From NCBI RefSeq assembly GCF_026262505.1, contig NC_067208.1, positions 13,339,962 to 13,403,961 on the forward strand: a stretch of DNA of 64,000 bases, read 5' to 3'. Origin of the DNA: Trichomonas vaginalis G3 (taxonomy: Eukaryota; Parabasalia; Trichomonadida; Trichomonadidae). Below are positions 63,201 through 64,000 of the stretch, piece after piece. The notes below the pieces were generated by a model. It searched no databases, was not told the DNA's origin, and worked only from the letters and a program-made list of their open reading frames with translations. The translations under genes were made by a program, and so were the position numbers. The first letter of the stretch is position 1; the number at the start of each line of letters is the position of its first letter.

Positions 63201-64000
63201 CGAGATATTGGAGATTTTCGATACAAACGAGATCTCTTACAACAAAGAGATAACAATAGAAAACTTGTTTACTTTGTTGAGATTGGAAGACAGATACGAC
63301 AAACTCAATTTCGATCAATTGACTCCAATAGAAACAGAATTAGGATGGAGAAGAATGCAAATGATACAGAATCCACCACTTATATTAGATAGTGATGGTT
63401 TCATGTATGATTTCCTTGTAGAACACACTAAACCGAAGAGATTAGTCACAGCAAGTTTGATGTCATCAAATATTGACAACATAATTGTTGAATGCCTCGA
63501 AAATGGAAAGAAACTGTTGTTGTACGATGTCAATTTCATGGGGCCAAGTTTGTTTACTCTTCTACAATTACCTGCAAGAAGAACTGATCAACAAACAACT
63601 CCTTTCACTTATGCAGGAAAAATTGTAAATGTTCATCAGAAATTTAAACTTTACATGACTTCGTCCATTGAATCTTTGAACAACGTTCCAAGCGATTTGG
63701 CTGCAAGAGTTACTATAATCAATATGAACATTGTATATGGCAAATCATTGAATAGAATTGTTGCAGCACATTTCGTGAAAAGATTCTTCCCGGAGAAATT
63801 ACCAAGGATGATAAATATCGAGAGATTGAGAATGCAAAGAGGAGTTGAAAAGATCATGTTTGAGGATGATGTCGTTGATTCTATCATGGATTTAGTTCGT
63901 ATGATGAAAGGAGGCTCCAACGAAGATATCTTCGAAGATGAAGAAGCAATTGAATCATTGATAAGAAACAAAGAATGTTTCTTAAGTTCTCTTGAAACGA
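54238..64000 (+). CDS. Dynein heavy chain, atypical, 3' end beyond the window
   Basis: No in-frame stop was found from ATG 54238 (MSSRPASDLSNSQQ) to the window end, 3254 codons; about a third of the lines were checked codon by codon and the rest judged from the protein match. Tail and linker occupy ~1-1390. AAA1 starts ~1400: its P-loop reads GESSIGKKRL (1409-1418), Lys in place of Ser/Thr, and its Walker-B region reads GAWLVMNNIDCAD instead of GAWxxFDEFNR. AAA2 has an intact GGPQTGKTT (from 1717) and NGPLNKSAVRFIREMLSSG. AAA3 has GQQNSGKT (2101-2108). AAA4 has DPSGNGKF (~2428). The stalk coiled coils are ~2650-2955. AAA5 begins ~3065 without a P-loop. The dead AAA1 suggests a non-motile or regulatory dynein of the axoneme or cytoplasm. 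Confidence 0.9.
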   Translation, partial: MSSRPASDLSNSQQTLIPKNRANTRVNVRKDPTMFDLDSMNQRTEDFSANKPGEGETNASLSFSSPGLLAIKNHANKINLTRPKFVHEKQQDVLTTVPTWISNKVQLPNLAPDNELKSELDDEKQKELATLNFGDDPIAYFFKHKDGSGHLFIYLNYAKPRSDLNFNPYDLVKITHDEITEDYFTMSSNGVTHLFSDGSSETIPLEIWIKETSIFNMIRKLAFFEKIRYWKSFRLWKRFIQNQRFSRFREKVLSHVLFHDHKFYSYLLNIMETSCDQILNQYLLCMISQKKYVLQDYLNDCKRNSEILFQQYSDYIKNVTDKLLQLDADIKDPQRVTVSSTEFQKNKNIIPTLGQLMVINEKVQAEQARRVAIVNRELYQFGNFIRLCDYIMIEALSNTCFKCWKEAESNVKQELSAVFLVSVSFDEEGKVKFTPSLQELKQAISDTLHNTFKLIETLPRIIKEQSLREHLRKTNGNLGYLYDNMPQFKQCTDSNPEYVKIEQRILEQIETDYEDALQQSQKFVEFYQLYKHGKIWSADNYFTARGGTSRSFDFSPFANDFDGDINKLVFDPSSELVFDFNKILEDIHHFKEEEQRINQFRACAVRGAIFIDSKDLRAELAPIPSKSIHAVQVALQNFIEQKIDKINKIFNFSNKRLKREPNSLFQYAENTEFLNLILEINPLLKQEISYIDDVYSLLDKIMTNFATSHIGEHTRNPLHSSYKVFQQVLQMGKNMIDNARHKYVDELTKRVGIQTNNINKFHQQLENIPSGLSKQDVNEGLKTIMDLKSKIDAIQPEIDILEHCQDVMKANIQDLSSYDQLRLNCDFDIQVYNITNQWTILSSEVLSQPFSDINISEFTIQLNSINNAINSLKDSNQTENKLLNLVDEKVKQLMQYIDELDMLSNSKMHFHHWTKLFEDCGQSKGYSNQIRIDELISLGILQNREKVIEITSLSLGESRLEAEFQELASKWKEIKLPLLESQIKTEDSLLLGDLKDLYLQIADSQMELHRMISVPFAQGLRAQINELANQLDNYNKILDAWSRFQSSWVVLASFFASENTSTVMPAEANRFAIVRRRWMQIIQHTNENTTLYQVCSLPSLLEILIENNNYLEEICSQVLKKIDIKRVNFPRLFFLSDFDVLMIFSTADFDQMNALLSKMFMHIVRFEHHPLDETEMNLQNNFHTQNFQRIKLYGMSGKFNNTLIFTRNIILGGSIESWGPTILEVMKQSIMTHVSDSIYKYNQGDFVGWLSSVPKFISMLTMQIMFTRDISECFDNFENNVHTFEDYSQNIENKIQKLNDLLRTNLAPDVANKVSNTIVMMSYQRDKVDLMSIRRKNFSQKDYWNTLMHMTRNQTTSQISIEYGDTSLEFGYEFWGSSKQLIQSPQSEIAMKNIISNIAMNHYPILYGESSIGKKRLISNVASLFGRFVVFGPTFTDIDSVLYTKLFTGAIGSGAWLVMNNIDCADMTNLSNITLLMQKYKNALIENSPTLEISSNTISVKDNCRLIFVGSSNYYESERIPDNLKAVLQPVAFSMPDSKKIAFVQFLASGYLNAQSLSSQTVDFLQLLFSLFGYIFHGPIGTIIAEILKKSTKILSLLMSDLLKNKGSDDLTNEEIFNAETLSIITILKTKYFPQLQHHHENFFIDIMHSHFRIYKNAYEMTSKIDEMEEHSVDEFINDVLEVIESDNKDNYQVIYLDPIKEFLESLKKNLCVIIVGGPQTGKTTIQDLIEKAISKMCSTPKYKEKYPDLLPFQFFDIFFRSETNTNFYGVSVMSDKGPVTKYGLLHSYFNYIQSLNNCEKFIRFNGPLNKSAVRFIREMLSSGDSSRLIINTMNIYDERSHMHFILETEDISLLDPSVIGISSVIHTHSVHLNEPLSQYKGCSSFNGDIIFNRAVDKTETNLSLAVLRQIKAQFNEICPIIIKYLLNVPNTIYSYQSQVFNSKAQSLICNLLPFNGLIHALLLNEDTNDTTNAHTKFVLIYCLFHAFIPILDSAAILSFDTWAVNSFLIKIPADWVGFEVPQHFWDIFPRPSLISTRFDGTTLKPLDFAVLNEPCIKEKPMTEQPFELIDDISICTAQFLPIINIANELLKMKCNFIITGQQNSGKTNCLKYIFKDKNDMIPIFIPVCASSNATTLAKFIINHTPVASKPGSKPLGNLHYVLIFKNVSHKYIHAIEFIRSIITKKSITLHSDIDPNYMEMIPLKNFIVVVTTNNFEHFEPRFSSMFYIMKLLPQTHHSMQYIYYKVAQKLSINKLLYEPGFKIAETLSQKPLYGFNWLHTLDIFTILSYRSAPTRNDFLECVKAFLFELKTLYTHKLLTQDEIFNFSVLVLNVFTDADIRMVYDPVVVGPNLYYPEIDVDEETKKLVALFSFRQVHLVREELTFLLQQFSSKVSFTTKIYFFKPLIEQWVYLQRMLTYPGRNILIVDPSGNGKFVLTYFTATTKGFEFVHIPPRSPSDEKYPERRRNYLVSMMNDALMKVLTKNKKVCVFLRANSENDFDFKFLSSLIYEYDYLPFINEDFRKDYYLKISAKHPQLIDQPYMIYNLIRNDLRMKLKFVIQANSSWMTNYKNFESLYLTIESMEAIEICARDALDNPTFVKQAKQLPPKTSQAIASIFINISSMCPAIQIPHFFSFINTFMGYFSKELSNIEERKDNISAAIDFFTITNKMEMEVKAKLKTLTNLVKDPDEDDEEVMKSFVAKRDTIRVRLAKINEIEKEQKEKLQNLTNELNKLKQQLNNMNLKVDLDRGRVNSISPQNLNEIRLIDGTKNKALGYLMSAILSFSGQNTAFEPHGRRMINDPKFLTNVLARIKGTMFKPKTLEDTQPYIDKLDTMEKELSNAHPALPILFNWIKDVYDAAILDQKLHDKENEIDIQQATLNKTLTDNEIEKESITAIAEQIDKDMESHEKSRKEREENSELYNEVKTKCEILEQINTQSSKLIDRWLNYNEEFQEKIQQNVSNSLLYSTMIEYWGILSVEQQKQCLNEILEIFDTNEISYNKEITIENLFTLLRLEDRYDKLNFDQLTPIETELGWRRMQMIQNPPLILDSDGFMYDFLVEHTKPKRLVTASLMSSNIDNIIVECLENGKKLLLYDVNFMGPSLFTLLQLPARRTDQQTTPFTYAGKIVNVHQKFKLYMTSSIESLNNVPSDLAARVTIINMNIVYGKSLNRIVAAHFVKRFFPEKLPRMINIERLRMQRGVEKIMFEDDVVDSIMDLVRMMKGGSNEDIFEDEEAIESLIRNKECFLSSLET

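Noticed and set aside
55404-63971. Many short minus-strand and out-of-frame ORFs within the dynein gene
   Set aside because: They are shadows of the long open dynein frame.

Overview
The window looks like nuclear DNA of a parabasalid protist, most likely Trichomonas vaginalis or a close relative. The DNA is very AT-rich. No gene needs an intron, and 3' ends are short. Many start codons lie 8-30 bases downstream of a TCAYW-type initiator (Inr), the usual trichomonad core promoter. The gene set also fits: a PLP aminotransferase and a cysteine synthase with C-ending codons, STT3, Rab and AGC-kinase paralogues, a dynein heavy chain, a degenerate cyclase-like membrane protein, ankyrin proteins, and MULE-type transposons.

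Layout. 1-2000: minus-strand genes of what may be the edge of a virus-like (Polinton/Maverick-type) element, with their own upstream AT motif. 2200-12211: Rab GTPase, a short MITE-like element (copy A), aminotransferase, STT3, a Ser/Asp-rich protein and a diverged XRN-like protein. 12178-15367: two ~695-bp near-identical inverted arms, each with a tRNA-Pro(TGG), enclosing a CDP-diacylglycerol synthase gene and an ORF that ends just inside the right arm. 15720-17166: a decaying coiled-coil gene. 17711-26004: a MATE transporter gene on the minus strand, cut by a 6758-bp MULE (19093-25850) with 87-bp terminal inverted repeats and a 9-bp target duplication. The MULE carries a DDE/SWIM transposase, a fragmented helical-protein gene and a small chromo-plus-chromoshadow (HP1-like) gene.

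27224-36951: PP1/PP2A-type phosphatase, an ankyrin pseudogene split by MITE copy B, a PKR1-like protein, cysteine synthase, and a kinase whose expected ATG reads TTG. 37360-38261: MITE copy C. 40075-45822: surface protein, DnaJ-like protein and PH-AGC kinase. 46172-49566: a 3.4-kb gene-poor element with 19-bp inverted ends and an 8-bp target duplication. 49732-53676: large polytopic cyclase-like protein. 54238-64000+: dynein heavy chain running off the window, with a degenerate AAA1.

The genes are independent single-gene units and I see no operons. Together they represent secretion and glycosylation, phospholipid and sulfur-amino-acid metabolism, signalling and the axoneme. The most notable feature is how mobile DNA has reshaped the region. 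Three independent insertions carry target duplications, two of them inside host genes. The best candidate for something undescribed is the MULE carrying an HP1-like chromatin protein beside its transposase.
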